Origin: a virus
IMG/VR virus record: IMGVR_UViG_3300030109_002436
Span: 1-34,801 of that record
Length of the DNA: 34,801 nucleotides
Reading direction: 5' to 3' (one strand)
Shown: piece by piece, positions 6,601 to 11,190 of the stretch
Layout of the letters: each line of letters begins with the position of its first letter
Position numbering within the stretch: position 1 is the first letter of the stretch
Translations under genes and position numbers: made by a program
The notes under the pieces: model-generated
What the model saw: only the letters and a program-made list of their open reading frames with translations
Database searches by the model: none
What the model was told of the DNA's origin: nothing

Positions 6601-6606
6601 CTACGA

Positions 6607-6930
6607 TGGAACATCCTTGTTAGTCACCATTTGGTTCCACGTGGTTCCACTTGGTTCCATGAGTCGTGGAACACGATTAACAGCGTAAGAACGCGCGTTC
6701 TAGGACATGGTTCCATGGTTCCATATAATATTTAACTTCGAATAGATATTAAATAACTACGATCCACGGTCGACTGTAGCAAACTCGTGTTTGATTTACA
6801 TGGAACCGTGGAACCACGGGCATTGTTATTATCTGCAAACGCATACATTTAAAGGCGCGGGCATGGTTCCACTTGTTGGTTCCACATGGGGTTAGAGTCG
6901 TGGAACCAGTGGAACCCGGCGCGGGCATTG
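6607..6930. repeat. TGGTTCCA repeat array, candidate origin or operator
   Basis: Exact TGGTTCCA copies start at 6632, 6642, 6652, 6708, 6716, 6864 and 6877. Exact reverse copies (TGGAACCA) start at 6809 and 6901. Near copies with the first six or seven bases intact start at 6607, 6667, 6801 and 6910. The first three are spaced exactly 10 bp apart (one helical turn) and two more are back to back. CGGGCATTG or CGGGCATGG recurs at 6817, 6858 and 6922, beside three of the copies. Between the left and right groups is an AT-rich core (6721-6757) with TATTTAA (6729-6735) and TTAAATA (6749-6755) facing each other. This is the look of iterons next to an unwinding region, or of multiple operator sites controlling the flanking minus-strand operon. 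Frames that cross it are repeat-derived and not believable genes. Confidence 0.75.
6688..6701. repeat. Perfect 14-bp palindrome inside the repeat array
   Basis: AGAACGCGCGTTCT reads the same on both strands. It lies between two groups of TGGTTCCA copies and close to TCGTG-GAA-CACGA (6664-6676), another symmetrical site. Such sites are typical for dimeric regulators. Confidence 0.6.
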
Positions 6931-7008
6931 ATACCTTGCCTATGTTTCGCAAAAAAACTTGCTCGCATTCGCTCGCAAGCCCGATGATAGTAGTAAAAGG
7001 ATTGAAAT

Positions 7009-7026
7009 GCCCCCTGAAGCGGGGGC
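7009..7026 (-). terminator. Terminator of the 8343-7032 minus-strand operon
   Basis: Read on the minus strand, GCCCCC-GCTTCA-GGGGGC forms a six-pair GC stem just after the stop of the 7032-7307 gene (6 bp away), followed by ATTTC and, a few bases on, TTTT. It is a short but GC-strong intrinsic-type terminator that would separate this operon from the repeat array. Confidence 0.65.
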
Positions 7027-7031
7027 TAGAA

Positions 7032-7307
7032 TTAGTTAACTAAGAGTTTAGTATTTTGAGAGTTGGTGAACAGACTGTCCGTCTCAATTTGGGTAGTGTA
7101 TTCTTCTAAAGCTATGGAACAAGCCTCGCAAAGAATAGAGTATTTATAAGCTAGAGCTTTAGCTTGTAGTCGCGACCTAGGGTCTTTTGAATTTGCGACG
7201 ATACTTGCGTATTTATCTAGCAGGTTGATGTAACCATCAAAGTCTTTATTGAGTTGTTCAAACTCTTCTAAAGAATCTGGGGTTGCAATAGAAATGTTAA
7301 ATGCCAT
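7032..7307 (-). CDS. Hypothetical helical protein, 91 aa
   Basis: The product begins MAFNISIATPDSLEEF and is mostly alpha-helical by composition, with two cysteines (LCEACSIAL) near residues 60-63. The start has GGGAG at a good distance, 2 bp after the stop of the preceding gene. No membrane segment or known motif is seen. It is the last gene of the small minus-strand operon and is followed directly by a terminator hairpin. The length and a conserved-looking 'SRLQAKALAYKYSILCEAC' segment suggest a real soluble protein; I do not recognise a family. Confidence 0.7.
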   Translation of the reverse strand: MAFNISIATPDSLEEFEQLNKDFDGYINLLDKYASIVANSKDPRSRLQAKALAYKYSILCEACSIALEEYTTQIETDSLFTNSQNTKLLVN

Positions 7308-7317
7308 TTTCTACTCC

Positions 7318-7443
7318 CTATATGATGATAAATGCTACAATTGCTAATAGGATTGCAATAGGTTTAAGCACATACCAGTTAAATTTCTCAAGCCCCTTCA
7401 TGTTGCCAAGAAAGGACTTGAATTCGTTGTAATAACTACGCAT
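7318..7443 (-). CDS. Tail-anchored membrane micro-protein, 41 aa
   Basis: A 42-codon frame runs from ATG 7443, which overlaps the stop of the preceding gene (TGATG), to TAG at 7318. The product starts MRSYYNEFKSFLGNMKG and ends in a strongly hydrophobic helix (residues about 23-41, WYVLKPIAILLAIVAFIII), so it would be anchored by its C terminus with the N terminus in the cytoplasm. No ribosome binding site of its own is obvious; translation probably depends on coupling to the upstream gene. Because that neighbour is a membrane protein with an SSB-like tail, the two may act together. Function unknown. Confidence 0.55.
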   Translation of the reverse strand: MRSYYNEFKSFLGNMKGLEKFNWYVLKPIAILLAIVAFIII

Positions 7444-7622
7444 CAGAATGGTATTTCGTCGTAGTCAAAATCTGAATTATCTTCGAAGTCAATCTTTTTA
7501 TCTTCTTTAGCGAAGTATTGATGTAAAAGATAACCATACATAAGCATCAAGCCGCCTTTGATAATCATAGACATTATGAAGTAAACAGAAACGATAATGA
7601 GTGTAATCTGAACTAAATCCAT
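7443..7622 (-). CDS. Membrane micro-protein ending in an SSB-like acidic tip, 59 aa
   Basis: The frame of 60 codons starts at ATG 7622 in a TAATG overlap with the preceding stop, with AAGGAG just upstream. Residues about 3-33 (VQITLIIVSVYFIMSMII then LMLMYGYLL) form one long or two short membrane helices. A short linker (FAKEDKKID) leads to an acidic tail ending DFDYDEIPF. The conserved tip of bacterial SSB is DFDDDIPF or close to it, and in SSB the final Pro-Phe is essential for binding many repair and replication proteins. Here both residues are exactly at the end. The protein has no OB fold, so it cannot bind single-stranded DNA as SSB does. I infer a membrane-held decoy or docking peptide for SSB partners. 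The gene itself is likely real because of its packing; the mimicry is a proposal. Confidence 0.7.
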   Translation of the reverse strand: MDLVQITLIIVSVYFIMSMIIKGGLMLMYGYLLHQYFAKEDKKIDFEDNSDFDYDEIPF

Positions 7623-7972
7623 TATTCATCTCCTTTTGGTTCTGTTAGGTCAACTGCAATTGGTGCAAATCCTAACTCTTTAGCCATTTTGTCAATTTCA
7701 GTTGCTGTGTAAACACAAACTTCGTTGTCAACATTAATGAACTCGATGATTGGCTCTGCTAGCTCGTCATCTACACCAAGGCGGTGTAATTGATTAGCCT
7801 CTGCAAATTCAGCTACATCTTGTTCTGTTACTTCGTTATGGTTAACAGGGAGGGCTCCTCTCTGTGTTTCCGTAAGACCTCTGCTAAATTCTTTAATAGA
7901 ATTACCAGTTAGTCTGCCGAAGAATCTACCGAATGAAGCAGTCAGTAGTCCTGCACGATAAGAGATATTCAT
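7622..7972 (-). CDS. Hypothetical protein, 116 aa
   Basis: The start chosen is ATG 7972 (product MNISYRAGLLTASFGRFFG) because GGAG lies seven bases upstream; an in-frame ATG 42 bp earlier lacks one. The N-terminal 35 residues are basic and amphipathic, and the rest is acidic (VTEQDVAEFAEANQLHRL and DDELAEPIIEFINVDNE). The C-terminal part could form a small alpha/beta domain. No family is recognised. A UUCG-type hairpin (7985-7996) lies directly before the ribosome binding site and might tune its translation. The stop overlaps the start of the SSB-tip membrane protein, so the two are probably made together. Confidence 0.7.
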   Translation of the reverse strand: MNISYRAGLLTASFGRFFGRLTGNSIKEFSRGLTETQRGALPVNHNEVTEQDVAEFAEANQLHRLGVDDELAEPIIEFINVDNEVCVYTATEIDKMAKELGFAPIAVDLTEPKGDE

Positions 7973-7984
7973 ATATCTACTCCT

Positions 7985-7996
7985 TGCCCGAAGGCA
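7985..7996 (-). promoter_or_regulatory. UUCG-loop hairpin beside a ribosome binding site
   Basis: On the minus strand TGCC-TTCG-GGCA forms a four-pair stem closed by C-G around UUCG, a very stable RNA loop. It abuts the AGGAG site of the 7622-7972 gene. It could mark an mRNA processing end or protect the leader. Confidence 0.45.
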
Positions 7997-8004
7997 TTTG
8001 ATGA

Positions 8005-8029
8005 TAGTAGGCATGCATGCATGCTACTA
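8005..8029. repeat. Near-perfect palindrome with CATGCATGCATG core
   Basis: TAGTAG (8005-8010) and CTACTA (8024-8029) flank CATGCATGCATG, giving a palindrome interrupted only by one extra G (8011). It lies in the gap between the 8056 and 7972 genes. The 11-mer GATGATAGTAG that leads into it also occurs at 6983-6993. It may be a hairpin that partly terminates the 8056-8343 transcript or a binding site; no T-run follows in the minus direction. Confidence 0.5.
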
Positions 8030-8055
8030 CCGGTTAATAAAAAAAAGGAAAAGTC

Positions 8056-8343
8056 TTACGACTCTTCCTTTGGATTCCAAACAGAGAGTGTGCCAGTAAC
8101 TTCAGTGTCTCTGAAAACAATCTCTCCTTTTTTGTTTTTATAATGAGGTATTTGTTTCATCATTGCTTGCACAAGATAATCAAATCTAATCTCCATAAAA
8201 GGATTAGTTCCCTCTTTATTAGGTGTTTGTTCCCACCCCTTGCCAACAACTAAGTTCTGGCCATTAACAACATCTCCCTCATTATTAATAAATGAAGATG
8301 CTGATTGAGTAGTAACGATGTAAGGTTTCTTATTATTTGACAT
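8056..8343 (-). CDS. Hypothetical protein, 95 aa, first gene of the small minus-strand operon
   Basis: The frame is open to 8607, but the gene almost certainly starts at ATG 8343: GGAGT lies seven bases upstream, the product begins MSNNKKPYIVTTQSAS, and the region further upstream is a control region. The protein is soluble, with a glycine/asparagine-rich start (DVVNGQNLVVGKGWEQ), a helical middle (MEIRFDYLVQAMMKQI) and a beta-like C terminus (RDTEVTGTLSVWNPKEES). It is promoter-proximal and so probably among the first proteins made. I do not recognise a family; a small DNA-binding or host-takeover protein is possible but unproven. Confidence 0.7.
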   Translation of the reverse strand: MSNNKKPYIVTTQSASSFINNEGDVVNGQNLVVGKGWEQTPNKEGTNPFMEIRFDYLVQAMMKQIPHYKNKKGEIVFRDTEVTGTLSVWNPKEES

Positions 8344-8402
8344 AATATAAACTCCAGTCATACATAGAACAAAACAGAATTGATTTGCCCTGTGACACTT
8401 AT

Positions 8403-8455
8403 CTGTATGCCAGCGAACCGAGTGGGCTATGGCCTCGACGCCCGCTCGTGTTCGC
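8403..8455. ncRNA. Long bulged hairpin, copy 2 (structured element)
   Basis: CTGTATGCCA (8403-8412) precedes GCGAAC (8413-8418) and CGAGTGGGC (8419-8427). These pair with GCCCGCTCG (8440-8448) and GTTCGC (8450-8455), with one bulged T at 8449 and a 12-nt loop. As plus-strand RNA all 15 pairs form (one is G-U); as minus-strand RNA one pair becomes C-A. The 5' flank and the bulge match copy 1 (6525-6600), while most stem bases differ yet still pair. It lies 60-112 bp upstream of the 8343 start codon and about 190 bp upstream of the small-terminase start, so it could belong to either transcript. Confidence 0.55.
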
Positions 8456-8478
8456 TCTCTATGAACTTTACGAAACAA

Positions 8479-8495
8479 GGTTCCAAGAGTTGGAA
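8479..8495. repeat. Palindrome related to the TGGTTCCA repeat
   Basis: GGTTCCA (8479-8485) matches seven bases of the array repeat, and TTCCAA-GAG-TTGGAA (8481-8495) is a perfect 15-nt symmetrical site. It is the only clear relative of the repeat that I found in the second control region, and may bind the same protein. Confidence 0.45.
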
Positions 8496-8524
8496 TACAG
8501 TTCTTGTCTTCTGGAGTTGGAAAA

Positions 8525-8560
8525 GGGGGAGGGACTGTCTGTCGGCACGAAGGGGAGGGG
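8525..8560 (+). other. G-rich tract with four G-runs (possible quadruplex)
   Basis: GGGGG-A-GGG (8525-8533) and GGGG-A-GGGG (8552-8560) are 18 nt apart. Four runs of at least three G fit a two-tract quadruplex with one long loop. This is a marked departure from the AT-rich surroundings and lies downstream of the minus-strand promoter candidate, so it would be C-rich in that transcript and G-rich in a plus-strand one. Confidence 0.4.
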
Positions 8561-8577
8561 ATGAGAGAGCGATATAG

Positions 8578-8607
8578 ACTATATTTTTTTAAAAAAATTT
8601 TCATCAA
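8578..8607 (-). promoter_or_regulatory. Promoter candidate for the 8343-7032 operon
   Basis: On the minus strand TTGATG (8607-8602) is followed after 18 bp by TATAGT (8583-8578). The spacer contains T7A7 (a rigid AT tract). Transcription would start near 8571 and yield a leader of about 230 nt that holds the bulged hairpin copy 2. TATAG-A-CTATA (8573-8583) is symmetrical, so the -10 could serve both directions. Confidence 0.5.
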
Positions 8608-8647
8608 AAAATTTACAAGATATACCCCAATGTGTTACTTTTAGCAC

Positions 8648-9169
8648 ATGAGTATATTAAATCCGCAAGCCACTGAAGTTACTCAAGCTGATCGAGCGGA
8701 GTTACAGTCCCATTTTCCGTACGCCGGGGTTAAGTTATCTGAGCTTTCTGTACAAGAAGAAAGGTTAATTTTGTTCCACATAAGGGGTATGAGCAAAGCG
8801 GCCGCGGGTCGTGCTGCGGGGTACAAAGACATGGACACTGTGTACGCAGTTTTTAAACGAGACAAAGTTAGTCAAGCTTTAAATTACCTAAGACAAGAAA
8901 TGCGGGAAGAAGTAAAGTTCGACCGTAATACGGCAACCGTTATGTATTTAGAAGCGCACCGTAAATCAGCAAACTCTACAGAAGAAAAAAATGTTGTTGA
9001 TTCGTTATGCAAGCTCCACGGCCTATTTGCACCAGAACAAGTTACACAAGTTAACCTTAACGTAGAGAAACTAGAAAGGTTAGAAAGATTACCAGACTCT
9101 GAGCTATTAAAACTAGCAGGAGTAGATAATGAGTATTTAGAACCAAAAGGAGATAAGGATGTCGACTGA
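8648..9169 (+). CDS. terS: Terminase small subunit (DNA recognition)
   Basis: The product is 173 aa. An N-terminal helix-turn-helix (ILFHIRGMSKAAAGRAAGYK, residues about 40-59) is followed by a helical oligomerisation region. In it, ATVMYLEAHRKSANSTEEKN and CKLHGLFAPE resemble the segment shared by many phage small terminases ('EAH..A....E...V..LCKLHGL'). Small terminases bind the packaging site and stimulate the large subunit, which is encoded at 11191. The start ATG has no clear ribosome binding site (GTGTTACTTTTAGCAC upstream), which is unusual for this window. It is the first gene of the late plus-strand block, after the divergent control region. Confidence rests on motif pattern plus position. 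Confidence 0.78.
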   Translation: MSILNPQATEVTQADRAELQSHFPYAGVKLSELSVQEERLILFHIRGMSKAAAGRAAGYKDMDTVYAVFKRDKVSQALNYLRQEMREEVKFDRNTATVMYLEAHRKSANSTEEKNVVDSLCKLHGLFAPEQVTQVNLNVEKLERLERLPDSELLKLAGVDNEYLEPKGDKDVD

Positions 9170-9311
9170 GCAAAATATAAAATATAAACAACAACAGCAA
9201 GCTAGACAGCAAAAGCGTACTATTACTAAAGTTAATATTTCTCAAAAGAAAGATGGCTCTATGTCTATTGACTCAGTAAGAAATAAGCCTGATGGTTTAG
9301 CCAAAAGATAA
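9159..9311 (+). CDS. Small Gln/Lys-rich protein, 50 aa
   Basis: A frame too short for routine gene lists runs from ATG 9159 to TAA 9311. AAGGAG lies just before the ATG, the start overlaps the end of the small terminase gene, and its stop overlaps the lysozyme start (TAATG). This packing supports a real gene. The product begins MSTEQNIKYKQQQQARQQK and is basic, glutamine-rich and probably disordered; the second half (VNISQKKDGSMSIDSVRN) may form short strands. It may bind nucleic acid or a virion protein. No family recognised. Confidence 0.6.
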   Translation: MSTEQNIKYKQQQQARQQKRTITKVNISQKKDGSMSIDSVRNKPDGLAKR

Positions 9312-10534
9312 TGGCAACTTCAACAGAAATAAGAAAAAACATAAACGATATTACTAGTAAACCTACTACTAATGATTCTTCTTATAAACTGTCCCAACTA
9401 CACCAAGATCTAAAAATTGCTAACAAACAGGAAGTTTTTGACTATCTAATAGAGAAAGATCTTCCTTACAATGCCGTGTTAGGGCTAATGGGAAATATAG
9501 ACCACGAAACGGGTGGGTCTTTTGATTATACACAACAACAATACAACGACGGGCCTGGGTATGGGTTGTGGCAAATGGAAGGGTTAAAAAAACAAGCTTA
9601 TGATTTGTACACTGAACGTAGACCTGACTCAATGGAAGCTCAGGTAGACTTTATGGTAGATAGTGTTTATAACCCCAACAATCTTCCTGACTCAGTTTTA
9701 TCTCTTATGAAATCAGATAGAACTAAAGCAGATATTGTAGGGCCAGGAAATGCTAGGGACTTACAAGAAGTTTTTGCAAATGGATCTGTAGAAGATGTAA
9801 CCACGGCTTTTATGAACATGTGGGAAATGCCTAAAGATTATCTTTTACATAAAGAAAACCCAAACAATCAAACCTATTATGAAAATTACCAAGAAAATTT
9901 AGGGCAACGTATAGCTGATGCTAATACAGCAAAAGGTTCTTTTCCACCCCCTACAGAATTTAAAGGAGAAGGATTAGGTAAAGTAGCTATGGGAAATGTT
10001 AACGATGGAAAAGTGTTACCTATGAAGACTATGGACGATGATACTGTTCCAACTTTAGCTAAAAGTACGCAACCAGAATTTAGTGGAAATCCGTGGGATA
10101 TAAACTACCAGTATTGGGCTAAACAGTTTGGCGAAAACATACCAGCGATATTAGATAAAGAAAAAAGGATTTCTACAACAAGGTTTGCAATCAATAACGA
10201 CATGGAACAAGCAGTTGCAGACGAAGCTGCAACTTTTATCCAAGACGACCAAGGTAAATACCACATGGTTGCTGCGATAGATTTAGATGGCTCTATTACT
10301 GGAGAAATAGCAGGAAAATTAACTGAAGAACAGGTACAAGAGCAAGCTAACAAAGCTATAACGTCAGGACAGTTTAGGGGGTATGACACAGAAGAAGAAG
10401 CTAGAGATGCTGGGTTGTACACGCTTGATTTTATAATGAAAAACTACCGTCCTAAAGCTACTAAAAAGAGAGGTTTTGTAAGACCTGAATTTTCATATCA
10501 ACCGGGAGGCTACCAACGTCTGCTAGACTCATAA
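9311..10534 (+). CDS. Phage lysozyme-domain protein (peptidoglycan hydrolase)
   Basis: The product is 407 aa. Residues about 40-145 show the phage tail-lysozyme pattern: AVLGLMGNIDHETGGSFD, with probable catalytic Glu66, then GPGYGLWQMEGLKKQAYDLY, then a segment that binds the sugar chain (EAQVDFMVDSVY). Such domains cut peptidoglycan either as virion-borne entry enzymes or as endolysins. The C-terminal 250 residues have no recognised catalytic motif and end in proline- and glycine-rich QPGGYQRLLDS. Its place between the terminase subunits, away from any holin gene, and the long non-catalytic tail make a virion-associated role more likely than a simple endolysin; this is inference. The start overlaps the previous stop (TAATG), and there is no signal peptide. 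Confidence 0.75.
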   Translation: MATSTEIRKNINDITSKPTTNDSSYKLSQLHQDLKIANKQEVFDYLIEKDLPYNAVLGLMGNIDHETGGSFDYTQQQYNDGPGYGLWQMEGLKKQAYDLYTERRPDSMEAQVDFMVDSVYNPNNLPDSVLSLMKSDRTKADIVGPGNARDLQEVFANGSVEDVTTAFMNMWEMPKDYLLHKENPNNQTYYENYQENLGQRIADANTAKGSFPPPTEFKGEGLGKVAMGNVNDGKVLPMKTMDDDTVPTLAKSTQPEFSGNPWDINYQYWAKQFGENIPAILDKEKRISTTRFAINNDMEQAVADEAATFIQDDQGKYHMVAAIDLDGSITGEIAGKLTEEQVQEQANKAITSGQFRGYDTEEEARDAGLYTLDFIMKNYRPKATKKRGFVRPEFSYQPGGYQRLLDS

Positions 10535-10544
10535 GGAGAAAAAT

Positions 10545-10643
10545 ATGCATTGTATAAACGCACCAATGAAAAAAATGAAAATGTCTAAAAAGAAAAAATC
10601 TAAAGGACATACTAAAAAGAAATATAAAGGGGGTAAAAAATAA
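10545..10643 (+). CDS. Ultra-basic micro-protein 1, 32 aa
   Basis: ATG 10545 follows AAGGAG at a normal distance and the frame ends in a TAATG overlap with the next gene. The product, MHCINAPMKKMKMSKKKKS onward, is about half lysine, with four methionines and no acidic residue. It is the first of four consecutive highly basic small genes. Such proteins are expected to bind DNA or RNA non-specifically; a role in DNA condensation or packaging is inferred from the position next to the terminase. Internal ATGs (10566 and later) are possible alternative starts. Confidence 0.6.
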   Translation: MHCINAPMKKMKMSKKKKSKGHTKKKYKGGKK

Positions 10644-10813
10644 TGCCTAAGAAAAGTAAATACCATACTACTAAAAGTGGTAAAAGAGCTAAAAAGGGTT
10701 TGTGGTACAACATAGCCCAAAAAAGAAAGAAAGGTAAACCTATGCGTAAAAAAGGCGCAAAAGGTGCACCTACTGCAAAAGCTTTTAAAAAATCACAAAG
10801 GAAGAAAAAATAG
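10643..10813 (+). CDS. Ultra-basic micro-protein 2, 56 aa
   Basis: The frame starts at ATG 10643 (TAATG overlap) and stops at 10813, where TAG overlaps a GTG start of the next gene. The product begins MPKKSKYHTTKSGKRAKKG and carries a single aromatic patch (GLWYNIAQKRKK) between lysine-rich arms, ending QRKKK. There is no acidic residue. The composition is close to histone-tail or ribosomal-protein extensions. Likely binds nucleic acid; function unknown. The tight overlaps on both sides argue that it is translated. Confidence 0.65.
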   Translation: MPKKSKYHTTKSGKRAKKGLWYNIAQKRKKGKPMRKKGAKGAPTAKAFKKSQRKKK

Positions 10814-11097
10814 TGCCAAGAAAACGAGATAAAATGCCTAAAAGAAACAAAAAGAACTTTAGGCCAACAAAAAAAGGCGCTGGAATGACCAAAGCGGGTA
10901 TAAAAGCCTACAGAAGGAAGAACCCAGGGTCAAAACTTAAAGGAGCAGTAACGGGAAAGGTCAAAAAAGGCTCAAAAGCAGCTAAAAGACGTAAATCTTA
11001 TTGTGCAAGAAGCGCAGGACAGATGAAAAAGTTCCCAAAAGCAGCAAAAAACCCAAATTCTAGGCTAAGACAAGCTAGAAAACGTTGGAAATGTTAA
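10813..11097 (+). CDS. DUF6321-like basic phage protein, 94 aa
   Basis: The C-terminal half carries a block I know from many phages: KGSKAAKRRKSYCARSAGQMK, then FPKAAKNPNSRLRQARKRWKC, typical of the DUF6321 family. It has two cysteines, the second at the very end, and is strongly basic. The start is GTG 10813 in a TAGTG overlap, with AAGGAAG upstream; ATG 10834 (MPKRNKKNF) is an alternative. Function in the family is not known; conservation of the Arg/Lys pattern and of Cys suggests a nucleic-acid or capsid-interior role. It is flanked by three unrelated ultra-basic micro-proteins and by the large terminase gene. Confidence 0.8.
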   Translation: MPRKRDKMPKRNKKNFRPTKKGAGMTKAGIKAYRRKNPGSKLKGAVTGKVKKGSKAAKRRKSYCARSAGQMKKFPKAAKNPNSRLRQARKRWKC

Positions 11098-11109
11098 AAA
11101 GGAGTAAAA

Positions 11110-11187
11110 ATGTACGGATATAAGAAAAAACCGGCAAAAAAAGCTAAAAAAGCTAAGAAAAAAGCTAAAAAAAGTAAAAAATACTAA
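11110..11187 (+). CDS. Poly-Lys/Ala micro-protein, 25 aa
   Basis: ATG 11110 has AAAAAGGAG just upstream. The product starts MYGYKKKPAKKAKKAKKKAK and ends SKKY: lysine and alanine make up most of it, in a KKA repeat like the tails of histone H1 or HU-type proteins. The DNA itself is a short run of AAAGCT repeats, so slippage could change its length. It stops 3 bp before the GTG of the large terminase. With so short a frame coding is less certain, but the ribosome binding site and the three similar neighbours support it. Confidence 0.5.
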   Translation: MYGYKKKPAKKAKKAKKKAKKSKKY

Positions 11188-11190
11188 ATA

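Noticed and set aside
6607-6930. CRISPR-like array
   Set aside because: The repeated unit is only 8 bp, occurs in both orientations and has no regular spacers.
6505-6952. Open frames of 76 aa (plus) and 67 aa (minus) across the repeat array
   Set aside because: They are made of the repeated TGGTTCCA sites, have no good ribosome binding site and lie in a control region.
8344-8607. N-terminal extension of the 8056 gene up to 8607
   Set aside because: It would translate through the hairpin and C-rich tract; the ATG at 8343 has a good ribosome binding site and the extension has unnatural composition.
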